From positions 128,067,518 to 128,131,517 of the forward strand of contig CM043968.1 in the NCBI GenBank assembly GCA_014529385.2: DNA of 64,000 nt. Reading direction: 5' to 3'. Made by a program: the position numbers and the translations under genes. Of the stretch, positions 9,464 to 19,349 are shown piece by piece (within the stretch, counting starts at the first letter, position 1; each line of letters opens with the position of its first letter). This DNA comes from Adiantum capillus-veneris. Its lineage: Eukaryota; Streptophyta; Polypodiopsida; Polypodiales; Pteridaceae. The notes under the pieces were generated by a model. That model ran no database searches, was not told where the DNA came from, and saw only the letters and a list, made by a program, of their open reading frames with translations.

Positions 9464-10592
9464 TAAAGTTTGTAGTGACTTTTTGAATCTTGAGTGTAAA
9501 TTGGGAAAAAGTTTGTCCAAACTTGTGAAATTTGATTCATAGGCTTATATTGATGTGATAAACATGTGTACATGCTCAGTTGACCAACAAGATGCAAAAA
9601 GTTGCCACTTGTAAATAATCGTGATTGTTTACATCTTCCCCATTTTTTAACTTTTTTGACTAAGTTAGCATACCACTAGTTTTACCATGTTGTAATAAGC
9701 CCACAAACAAAATTTGGTAAGATTTGGATCATTGGATTGAAAATTGTGACCAAATTTGCAAAGTTAGGCTGCAGACAGAAAGTTGATGAACATTTGACCA
9801 AAAATTGTCCAAACTTGATGAAACTTGGCTAGGGACGTGAACTTGAGGTGCTTAATAGACCTGTGTCATAGTTGGGACAAAAATTTGCAAAAATTTAACT
9901 GGAGTAAATAATCGCGATTATTTACATCTGCTTCAAAACTTGAAAATTTGTCAAGCATATCAAGTAGACCCCACAAATCAATTTTGGTGAAATTTGGATC
10001 ACAAAAGTGAGACTTAAGCCAGATTCTTGAAATCAAAGTCTGCGGACACAAAATAGTTGATAAACTTGATCAGATTTTGTCCAAACTTGTTGAAACTTGT
10101 CCAGGGACTTTAGCAGGTTGTATACTTGCCAAACCAAGCCAAAAAGTACAAAAAACTAGCAAAAGTAAGTGCTCACGATTATTTACTACTGCTACCCAGG
10201 GACATCAATTTTGACTTTTGAACTTGTAAACTGTTAGACCAACATAATACAAAGCCACCGGGCAATTTTGGGTTCATCAGATCCAAATTGGTACATGTTC
10301 AGTCAGTTTCCAGGTTGCAGATTAATCCTTTGATTTTTTGCTAAAGTCGAATCTGAAAGTCAATTGCTGACTCCCATAGCTCGATTTGAAGTGATACACA
10401 TAGACCAATCATGACAATTAGCAAAAACTCTACTGTCTTTATTGAAGAATAGCTAACTTGATCAAATTTGTACAGGAATCAAGTTGCAGACGAGGAATCG
10501 ACAATTCAGTAAAGGTTGCAATCAAGTCAAGTGGAAATTGACGACAAGTCAATCCAAAGGTAAGTACTCTATCCAGGTCTTAACCAGTCTTT
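9464..10592 (+). other. 5' leader of element A, second part
   Basis: This noncoding continuation of the A leader, right of the B insertion, consists of degenerate repeats of roughly 270-290 bp sharing phrases such as TTGTCCAAACTTG and a palindromic GTAAATAATC/GATTATTTAC centre. No coding signal is visible until 10593. Confidence 0.7.
9611..10186 (+). repeat. Palindrome array in the A leader (three units)
   Basis: Three palindromic motifs are spaced 293 and about 265 bp: 9611-9632 (near-perfect), 9904-9925 (perfect 22-bp palindrome made of GTAAATAATCG and its reverse complement), and 10165-10186 (right half intact). The surrounding sequence is also loosely repeated, so this is a degenerate tandem array with the palindrome as its most conserved part. 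Confidence 0.8.
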
Positions 10593-10985
10593 ATGAACCT
10601 TAGATATGGTCGTGTACTAGGAAATAAAGGCATATTCAGAGAAACCTCCAGTAGAGTATCCACCGAAGATAGCATGAAACAAGGCAATTTCTTGCATACA
10701 ATCCTTGAAGAAGTCTCAGACACTTTTTTAGATTCAACATCTAAAATGTCTTCTTACTCGACTCACTCGGAAATCGGAATGACAATGCGCTATAAGCATA
10801 TACTCTCTTTTCATAAGACTTACCGTCATGGAGCTCAAGTTTACTTGGACCCTAACGAGGAGTCTGCTATTCGCATTGATGACCATGGTATTGACTTCGA
10901 AGAAGAGATTAGGGCAAACAAACAAGGAAAATGTACATGGACAGAAACGGAACTCAGTATGTACAAGTCAAAAACCTTGATGTGA
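10593..10985 (+). pseudogene. Element A gag N-terminal ORF
   Basis: About 130 codons, located where gag should start. It includes SSYSTHSEIGMTMRYKHI, YRHGAQVYLDPNEES and GKCTWTETELSMY. I recognise no named domain. Frame breaks after 10985 separate it from the retrotransposon gag domain at 11203, so it is probably the N-terminal part of the same polyprotein. Confidence 0.6.
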
Positions 10986-11202
10986 TAGAAAAATGGGGGT
11001 TAGAAGTAAACACCATAATTCCAGATATGTCAGCAAAAGAAGGACCACCAACTTTAGAATTCGAGGATACGATCACGTAGATTTGAAGCCTTTGAAATGG
11101 CTTAGTATGGATAATCCTAGGATCGGAGTCTATTGCTAGGAGGATAGAAACGTAAAAGATCTTCTGTGGACTTCGAATGCCAAATCAAGACAACTAACAC
11201 CC

Positions 11203-12769
11203 ATGAAGATCATCTATATCTTCAAAATCAAAGACAAGGGATCATCAGACCTACCAACCTACCTGTTTAGGGATTGTTATAACAACAACTTTGCTATGAT
11301 GACTTTTGAGGAGGTAGAACAAACCAAATACCAGGGGTATTCACTCAGAATAGGACCAACTGCTAGGAGACCGGGATTTGAACCAAACAGATGCATCAGA
11401 CCAGCTGATTTTCAGAAATGGGTCAAAAAATACAGTGGACCAGGGGATCCATATGACCACTTAGCAAGCTTTAAGCAAGTGCTAAGAGCAGAACGTATAT
11501 TCAATTTCCATACTCAATTCGAGGGGTTTGGAATGACATTAGAAGGAAAAGCATTGACATGGTTCCGAAACATTCCACCAAGGTCAATCATGGACTTGAA
11601 CACATTAGCCCAACGATTTCTAGCTGCGTGTTCCAAAACGGGGATCAAACATAATACGATAGCTCAAATCTACAGCTTTAAACAGAAACATGGTGAGTCT
11701 GTTAGGGATTGTGCAACTCGAATGAAACAATACATTGCCAGATGCCCAGGGCTAGAGATACTTGCAGAAGAACGACTCGTATCTTTGTTTGTAGAGGGAT
11801 TGCTAAAGAAAGAACATCATGCTATACTCTATAGTAAAAAGCATACAACCCTAGAAGAGAGTGTGTCAGATGCTATTGACTTAGGAGAGAATTGTGATAT
11901 TTTTAACGAAGAAGATGTCCCTAAGGATAACCAAAGCGAGAAAACAACATCCACTAAACCAGCACAAGTGGGAACGGCTGCTATAGCACCACTTTTAGCC
12001 ATAGAAAACAACATCCACTAAACCAACACAAGTGGGAACGACTGCTATAGCACCACTTTCAGCCATAGAAGATATACTCAAAAGGATGAATGACATGATG
12101 AACAACATGAAAAAAGCACCTATGAGGGGACCAGGACAAGGGATACCTCAACAGGGACAATTAATTAAGCCACAAAAATGGTGTGCAATTGAGGGTAAAT
12201 GGACCAACCATGGGACCCACGAGTGCTACTTCCGACCAAAGTATGATGGGAATGTTTAGTACGTGCCTATGAGGCCACAAGGACAACCCATGTACAAGTA
12301 TCAACCTAATATGGCCCAAGCTCAAAGACCACCAATGGGTATGGAAAGACCTCAACCTGTGTTGGTCAACAACCTTCGTACCCATGACATAATGCAGTGC
12401 TTGTAAAGTACATGCACTTCGAAGGAGTCATAGATGAACAAGCATTAGTGCCTGTTACACCCTATGTGGAAACTAGTCCATCTACAATGATGGTAGAAGG
12501 AGATTGGTATAATTCACATCCACCACCAATGGAAGAAACCGCGACTTATGCTCCACCAAAGCTCGCACCAGTGTATTATGTAGCTAATCAAGGTGTCAGA
12601 CCTCCCATGGTCAGACCCATGATTAAGCCAAGAATGAAAAACTGTCACAACTGTGGTGCAGATGATCATTGGAAAAATGAATTTCTAGAGCCTGACAAAA
12701 ACCTCAAGCCAGTTGAAGCCTATTGCATACAATGTTCCAAAAAGAGAGGAGTCCTAAAAATCCTTTAAA
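11203..12769 (+). pseudogene. Element A gag with degenerate zinc knuckles
   Basis: The gag/capsid domain is clear at 11203-12000: SGPGDPYDHLASFKQVLRAE, KALTWFRNIPPRS, RFLAACSKTG, YSFKQKHGESVRDCATRM, LVSLFVEGLLK. A 64-bp tandem duplication (11941-12068) shifts the frame. Downstream pieces at 12032-12259 and 12397-12769 carry two Cys/His clusters, WCAIEGKWTNHGTHECYF and NCHNCGADDHWKNEF. The second looks like a CCHC knuckle whose last Cys is Phe. It ends at a TAA at 12766-12768. Confidence 0.8.
11941..12068 (+). repeat. 64-bp frame-breaking tandem duplication in gag
   Basis: AAAACAACATCCACTAAACC starts at 11941 and again at 12005, with only a few substitutions over 64 bp. Because 64 is not a multiple of 3, the second copy is read in a new frame and gag stops at 12021. 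Confidence 0.93.
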
Positions 12770-13860
12770 CACGAGTAAAACAGTAGTAAACATAGTCCAA
12801 GTGATACCTAGTAGCTCATCAGAGAGTGAACCGATTCTTCCAATCAAGGTAATCCCTAGAGCCTAGGCTAAGAAAAAGAAACACAACTCCTCTGATGATC
12901 CAAAAAATACGAAAGTTTCCTCTCAAAGGATCAAAAGAAGCAGAAGCAAAAGATATGAGATGAGAAAATAGAAACAACGGGTTGAAATCGAAGAGAAAGC
13001 AAAAAAGCTATTCCAAAAAAAGGTGAAAGAAACTGGAAGTGAAATCAAGGAAACAACCGTGAAATCTCGAGGATCCATTTTGGTTGATAAAATTTTTGAG
13101 CCTATTAATGCAACCTTGGAAGCCTACCAAACACGACTTAAAGCAGACCAAAACATGAAAAACAAATGGAAAAAATATCATTCTCCAGACATGGAAGCAG
13201 CTAAGCTGGAAGCTTATCAAAATTTGATAAGAATCACGCAAGAAATGCTAGAAAAACAAAAACCCAAGCTTGAAAGTATTGCAAAACTTGAAGAGCTTGT
13301 GGTAAGAGACACTAAAGAAAAACCCGATGTGGTGGCAGAACCCCACCTTGAAACAAAAGAACCAGAACTTATAGTGCCGGACAACGAAGATGGCTTAAAT
13401 GAAATTCCATTCGTAAAGGAAGACTGGCCAGGACACTTATGGGAAAAAGTTAGGTCAATGATGGGATCCTAACTCTAAAGTCACCTCCTATAGAGGAAGT
13501 TTGGTTGGATAACCTACCTTCTGATATGAATATGGATGTACAATCCTTGTATGGGGATTGTGGATATGAAGCTTCAGGAATGTCAAAACCATTGACCTTG
13601 AAAACATTACCCTCTTACTTGGGAGATAACGAGGATGAATCCATAGTGTGTAAGACCACTCAAGTAAAAAGAGCTGAACAAACCCTAGAAGTAGACAACA
13701 TTCATTCAATCATGTCTACACCCATCCAATGCACTCTTATCTTGGGAGAACTTTAAAACTCAGACCATATTTATGGAATGATCTACAGAAAACCCTAAAG
13801 AAGGCGGGGATAACGGGGCTAATCTCAAAAAAATTGGAAAAATTGAAAAACGAAATGGAC
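12770..13860 (+). pseudogene. Element A gag-protease linker, charged
   Basis: A lysine/glutamate-rich stretch with its largest open part at 13023-13472 (KETGSEIKETT; DKIFEPINATLEAYQ; EDWPGHLWEKV), then 13505-13756. It lies between gag and protease in the right strand and order and is probably polyprotein linker. Stops near 12970 and 13472 break it. Confidence 0.55.
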
Positions 13861-13884
13861 AACAAAGAGATTCGATTTGTTCAA

Positions 13885-14236
13885 TGAACAAAGTCAGAGA
13901 ATATTATGAAGGGGAAGAAGGAAACACCACCCTTCCAGTGAAATATAATGACATTGAAACCATGGCAATACTGGATAGTGGAGCAGGCATAGCCATAGCC
14001 ACGACAGAGTATGGGAATCCTGGGGACAACCAGCCATTAGACAAACTTGAATGAAATTGCAATTGGCTGACGGACACATTGAGAGACCATTAGGACTGCT
14101 TGAAAAAGTGATAGTCAATTCTTGTGGAATTGAGTATCAACACACTTTTGCCATAGTAGACTTTGGAAAAAAACTCAATTATGAAATCATATTGGGAAGA
14201 CCTTTCATGCGACAGGTACAACTTATCCAAAATTGA
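13885..14236 (+). pseudogene. Element A first retropepsin (protease)
   Basis: The aspartic protease of the polyprotein, which would cut gag-pol. The catalytic motif is ILDSGAGIAIATTE (about 13968-14010), and the C-terminal ILGRPFM motif is at about 14190-14211. A frame shift near 14050 separates the two halves. The position between gag and RT is the canonical one for gypsy elements. Confidence 0.82.
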
Positions 14237-14254
14237 GAAAACAATTATCTGTAC

Positions 14255-15240
14255 TTGAAGCAAGTGGGATCTATAACAAGGGTAAATCTAAAAGATTACA
14301 CTTATAGAGATGTCTTGAAAACACCCATACAAGAGTTTGATTCAGTCTCTTCGGCTGAAACTAAGCTTCCATCCTGGTTAAACAAAGACACTCCTATTTG
14401 GATGTGTGGAGCTTCAGAAAATGGGAGTTTAAAATGAGAAGAATGTATTTTAGAAAGGGATTGCACAGATGAAGCCTATGTACCTGAACCCTTTCTAGAG
14501 CATTTGTTTGAGCCATTCAAGTGGACTCAAATTTTAGCGACCATGGATGTATGTGTGAATACATCTATGCCTACTCAATTTTGCAATGAGGATGGCTACG
14601 ACATAATTCTCATCCAAATGATTTCAACCCTCAACATTGAAGATGAAGATGAGGACTTGATGAAAGCTCAACAAATCTTTTCAGACCTCTACTATGATGC
14701 AACAAATGAGTTAGATGAACACTCAGCTACCTCAGAAGATTGGGGGCAGAAAAAGAACATATGAGAGCTAAGCTACTCTTGAAAGGAGGGGAGGAAAAGT
14801 TTTTTGACTTTCCTAACCAGAAATCAAGAAGACAAAAATGGTATAGACGAGAAAGAGACACCAAAAATGTGAAAACACAACCTATGCCATTAGTCTCCAG
14901 TAGAACACAATTCCTGATGCAGATACATGCAAATGATTGTGTCAAGGACAAAATCACTGGCAGAATCCTTCAAACAAAATCAAGAAATGTCTAAAACATC
15001 GAGAATATCTAGGAAGGATACTCAAGCAAACCAACATGATAAAAAGCCAATCATGACACCAATTGAGCGGAAAAAGAAATATCAAGAGTTGAAAAAAGAT
15101 CTAAAGGGGATATATACGACCGAAATGGAAACCACAGAAGAGGATGGTAAGGATGTAATGAGTGTTCCATCCCATTAGAAAAAGTATACTCTCCAAGATT
15201 GAAAAATCATAGTCAAACAACCTGTTAGGGAACTAAGAAA
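14255..15240 (+). pseudogene. Element A protease-RT spacer
   Basis: A series of short open pieces in the coding strand (14255-14437, 14504-14764, 14740-14994, 14927-15178), rich in Glu, Lys and Asp, broken by stops. I recognise no domain. Its place suggests the linker between protease and RT. Confidence 0.5.
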
Positions 15241-15444
15241 AAAGGGTGAGTCCTACGAAGGGCGTGAAAACGCTAAAAAGATAGACTGACTGAACCAGGA
15301 GAAGAGCCTAGACCTGCTTACATTGCAAACGACCTAACAGAGAAAGGGTGAGTCCTACGAAGGGCGTGAAAACGCTAAAAAGATAGACTGACTGAACCAG
15401 GAGAAGAGCCTAGACCTGCTTACATTGCAAATGACCTAACAGAG
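15241..15444 (+). repeat. 102-bp in-frame tandem duplication
   Basis: AAAGGGTGAGTCCTACGAAG starts at 15241 and recurs at 15343. The two 102-bp units differ at about one base. 102 bp is 34 codons, so the duplication itself would keep frame. Confidence 0.95.
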
Positions 15445-16131
15445 AAAGAAGAAGAGCTCTTGCTAAGCTTGCTAAAATAATACCAAGATATCTTCGCTTG
15501 GTCTTACAAGGATCTCAACGGTGTTGATCCAGAAATCTGTCAACTTACCATATCCATGAGAGATGGTGCGAAACCAAGTAGACAGAGGCCATACACGTAT
15601 AATGAGACACTTGCTAGGAAGATAAAAGAAGAGATTGAAAAACTAAAGGAAGCCGAATTCATTTACAAAATTGAACACATAGATTGGGTGTCTCTAATGG
15701 TGGTAGTACCCAAGAAGAATGAAAAATTACGATTGTGTGTCAATCTCAAAAAAGTGAATGCAGCTACCATTAGAGAGACCTTTCCTCTTCCAATCACTGA
15801 GCATGTTTTAGAACGAGTTGTAGAAAAAGAAGCTTACAACTTCTTAGATGGCTTTTCGAGATACAATCAACTTTTGGTTAACCCAAAAGATCAGCATAAA
15901 ACTGTTTTTGCAAAAGAATGGGGTATTTTTGCCTATCGGGTTATGTCGTTTGGGTTAACTAATGCTCCAGTCACATTTCAAAGGTTGATGAGCCATGCTT
16001 TCAAAGAATATCTTAGGAAATTCTTAGAAGTATATATGGATGATTTACGCATACATTCATCAATCCATGTGGATCATTTTGAACACCTCGAAAAGGTATT
16101 CGAAAATGTAGACTTTATAGGATTTGCTTAA
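15445..16131 (+). pseudogene. Element A reverse transcriptase
   Basis: Gypsy RT starting with YQDIFAWSYKDLNGVDPEIC and continuing RDGAKPSRQRPY, KLRLCVNLKKVNAAT, FPLPITEHVL, NAPVTFQRLM and the catalytic VYMDDLRIHS. A TAA at 15478-15480 precedes the main open part, which begins at 15556. The frame ends in a TAA at 16129-16131, and the RT thumb continues in another frame. Confidence 0.9.
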
Positions 16132-16900
16132 ATCCTGACAAGTGCACATTCATGGGTAGACAAGGAAAAATTCTTGGACATATAGTGTTTAAAAATGGCA
16201 TAGCTACTGATATTGAAAAAATTCATGTCATTGCTGTTTTACCTAGACCAACAACAATCAAGGGTGTACAAGCCTTCATGGGGCATTGTGGATATTACAG
16301 ACGGTTTATCTACATGTACGCTATAATTGCAAAACTCATGTATAGCTTGATTACACACTTTGAGTGGATCGAGGCATGTGAAGAATCCTTCATGAAGCTT
16401 AAGCAAGCTCTCACCTCAGCTCCAATATTGAAAGCACCAGATTGGAATAAGATATTCCACATACATGTAGATGCTTCCGATTTTGCTATTGGTTGTATAC
16501 TAGCTCAACCAGGAGACGGGAAAATTGACTTTCCTATTTCTTATGCTAGTCGACAGTTGAACATGGCGAAAAAGAATTACACCACCAACGAAAGGGAAGG
16601 ATTAAGAATGATCCATGCCATTAAAAAAGTATAGACATTACCTATTAGCCAACAAGTTTGTGTTGTTTGTGGACCACCAAGCTTTGTTGTACTTGGTCAA
16701 CAAGCCATGCATCACAATAAGAATAGTGAGATGGTTCATCATTCTTCTGGAATTTGATTTCACTGTGGTTGTTAAAAAGGGCACTACACATCAATGAGTA
16801 GATCATTTTTCAAGGATTGTTTTAGGAGAATCACCTAAAGGGGTAGACGATGATCTACCAGATGCCTATTTGTTCTCCGTGGAAACGATACCTTGATGTT
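16132..16900 (+). pseudogene. Element A RT connection and RNase H
   Basis: GKILGHIVFKNGIATD, FMGHCGYYRRFI and the RNase H start HIHVDASDFAIGCILAQ are followed by NYTTNEREGLRMI. A frame break at 16630 moves the reading to KKYRHYLLANKFVLFVDHQALLYLV, the conserved third acidic block. The domain would degrade the RNA strand of the RNA/cDNA hybrid. Confidence 0.87.
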
Positions 16901-16908
16901 CCAAAAAC

Positions 16909-18175
16909 ATGGTGTCATTGATGACAATGGCTCAAGTGGATTCACAAATACCACTTCCTATTACGATCGGATTAATTGAGCAATCTGCTATGTATCAATT
17001 ACTAGCTAGTAGGCTATACAAAATAAATCGAGATGGAATATTGCTCTTATGTATTAATCCTAAATTAAAAAAACAGTACCTAAGTCAAGCACATGTTACC
17101 ATAGTAGGACTTCACTTTGCGGAAGACCAAACTATGCAACGAATCTTGAGACTTGGAGTATTTTGGCCAACTATGAGGAGTGATGTTCGATCTTTTGTAA
17201 AGGATCGTCCTCAATGTCAAAACAAAACACCCATACCTCATGTAACATTGTTTCAATTGTCACCTGTTCCTAAGTGGAGTAACTATCTGTTTACTTACTT
17301 ATCAAGCCGAATATTTCCTGAGGATACGAGTAAATGTCGTCAAAGAGAAATTGAAACTGAAGCAAGAGACTATGCTCTTATTGGGAACCAATTGTATTGG
17401 AGAGGTAAAGATCAACATTTGTGTCTTTGAGCAAATGAAGACGAGTATATTACGATTATAGAACAAGCACATGCTGGATTAGCTGGATTCTAGTGAGACC
17501 ACTGCAAGGGCAATCTTGATGGCAGACATATGGTGGCCAACACTTTTTGCAGATGCCAAAGAATATGTTCGAAGGTGTGATGCTTGTCAACAAGTAAAAA
17601 TGCCAACACGTGTAGATAGCATGCCCTTCAGACTAATGACGGGGGCTAGAGCTTTCGCAAAATGGGGTATAGATTTTGTTGGGCTGATACAACCACCTGC
17701 TTATAGAACCCAAGCTCAATATATCATTGTAGCTACAAACTATTTGACCAAGTGGGCCGAGGCTAAAGCAACTCAAAAGAATGATGCCAAAACCACTGCC
17801 GCATTCTTATATGAGTATGTATTCACAAGATATGGACTGCCAATAGAAATTGTTAGTGATCGGGGAACTCATTTTCTCAATGAGGTAATCGCGTATTTGC
17901 TTAATGAGTTTATGGTCATCCATAACAAATCAACTCCCTATCACCCAGAAGCAAACGGATAAGCTGAGCATATGAACAAAATTCTTAGCTCGGTGTTGAC
18001 TAAGGTGGTTAATTCAGGAAGGATAGACTGGGAAATGAATCTCCATGCTGCTCTATGGGCTTATTGAGTTTCATTCAAAACAGCTTAAATGCTACACCCT
18101 TTAACCTTGTTTATAGTCTTGATGCCATACTGCCAATAGAATTTCTATTGCCGACATTAAGGGTAGCAAGGAATC
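16909..18175 (+). pseudogene. Element A integrase with two zinc-binding modules
   Basis: Two successive H2C2-type modules are visible. The first has LYKINRDGILLLC, then QAH and WPTMRSDVRSFV at about 17020-17220. The second has LYWRGKDQHLCL, EQAH, then IWWPTLFADAKEYVRRCDAC. The first lacks one Cys (RPQCQ). The core follows: KWGIDFVGL, IVSDRGTHF and YHPEANG with the catalytic Glu in AEHMNK after a TAA (17960-17962). Stops and a frame shift between 17430 and 17516 break it. Confidence 0.83.
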
Positions 18176-18409
18176 TTGAGTGGACTGAATGCAATAAAAT
18201 TGTCCACCCTAGATGGTGAACCAATGGCTAATTGGATTAGTGGATGTCATTTAAAGAAATACAATTTGCCGCTAACCAATGGATTGCTAGAAAGAATGCA
18301 TGCAACCACACAAATGAAGCCCAAGAGAAAGCTCGGCTTTGAATACTCAAACGGAAAGCTGCTCTTAGGAATCAATAGATACCGATTCCCATCAACACTC
18401 TGGAAATAG
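18176..18409 (+). pseudogene. Element A integrase C-terminal tail after a deletion
   Basis: The open piece includes KLSTLDGEPMANWISGC, HLKKYNLPL and LLERMHATTQ, which reads as the far C-terminus of a gypsy integrase. The sequence joins it directly to LRVARNLEW at 18155-18182, so the middle of the C-terminal region, including any GPY/F motif, is missing. The deletion size cannot be measured without an intact relative. Confidence 0.7.
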
Positions 18410-18913
18410 ATGACCGACAATGGGAATTACCTAAAGATACAGTTTCAATAGACGATGACAGATTAGACGGAATGGACATGCACATCAAAGTACAACTCAA
18501 ATCATAGCACCAATGCTTTGGTCGACACAGGAGCTAGAGTAAATGCAGTTAGTTATTCCACGTACAAGAAGGCAAAAAGTCAAGCATTGACAACAGGAAT
18601 AGCGACAATCAAAGGATGGAACAAGAACCCAACCCCAACATTGAGAGTAATCAACTTGAATGTGATAGTACATGGATGTTCATGTCCTCATCAATTTGTA
18701 TGATTACCAGATGAACACATGAATGAGACGATGATTCTTGGAATTTCATGGATGCGGACATACAAAGCAGTACCAAATTGGGATACAAATCAGTTCAAGC
18801 TATCACCTATAGGCAGGCAACTCATTGCTCCATTTGCACCAAGCAAGGAGAAATGGAAAGGAAGCAATCAACAGACCAAACCACAAAGTAATCAATCTTC
18901 TCCGTCCCCTTGA
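18410..18913 (+). pseudogene. Second retropepsin-like domain, downstream of integrase
   Basis: After integrase comes MDMHIKVQLKS, then ALVDTGARVNAVSYSTY (catalytic Asp codon 18524-18526) and, about 70 codons on, TMILGISWMRTYKAV. The DTGA plus ILG pair is the signature of a retroviral-type aspartic protease, distinct from the normal protease at 13885-14236. A frame shift just before the DTGA and one TGA (18701-18703) break it. Gypsy elements normally have one protease before RT. A matching remnant lies upstream of the additional ORF in element F. Confidence 0.72.
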
Positions 18914-19349
18914 CAAGCGAAGGCTGTATACAAGTAGCATGCAAGGAGTCAGGCAAATTTGGGTACCGAAAGCACAACTTAAGGATAAGTCTATTCAAAT
19001 TTGGGTACCCAAAACATCATTGACAAAACAAAAGAAGGTTCCAAGGGTAAAAACATAGGGATGAGCATTTCCAAACAAGGAACCTAACTTGAAATGGATT
19101 TGGAAGAAAACGCACTTATCTTCTCCACAAACCGTAAAACCAATCAAGCAAGGGCGAGTTAAGTCTCAAAAGACTCCAACACACTATACATCACCAAGCA
19201 AACCAAGCTACGAATGGCGAGAAAAAGCTCGACAACAGTCAAAAGTGCTACCAACAATGCAAGCAATTAGCATGCTGAAGCATCCTGATGGTACAATCAA
19301 ACAGAGAGCACACAAGCTACAAGATTTTCTCTTTGGAAGACAGCATTAG
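18914..19349 (+). pseudogene. Basic tail after the second protease
   Basis: Short open pieces with a repeated QIWVPK motif (QIWVPKAQL, then QIWVPKTSL, about 18957-19017), and a Lys/Ser/Thr/Gln-rich piece at 19089-19349 ending FLFGRQH. No domain recognised. They follow the second protease in the same strand and may be its polyprotein continuation. Confidence 0.5.

Noticed and set aside
9611-10186. CRISPR-like array of spaced palindromes
   Set aside because: Spacing is about 280 bp, the repeats are degenerate and the context is a plant retrotransposon leader.
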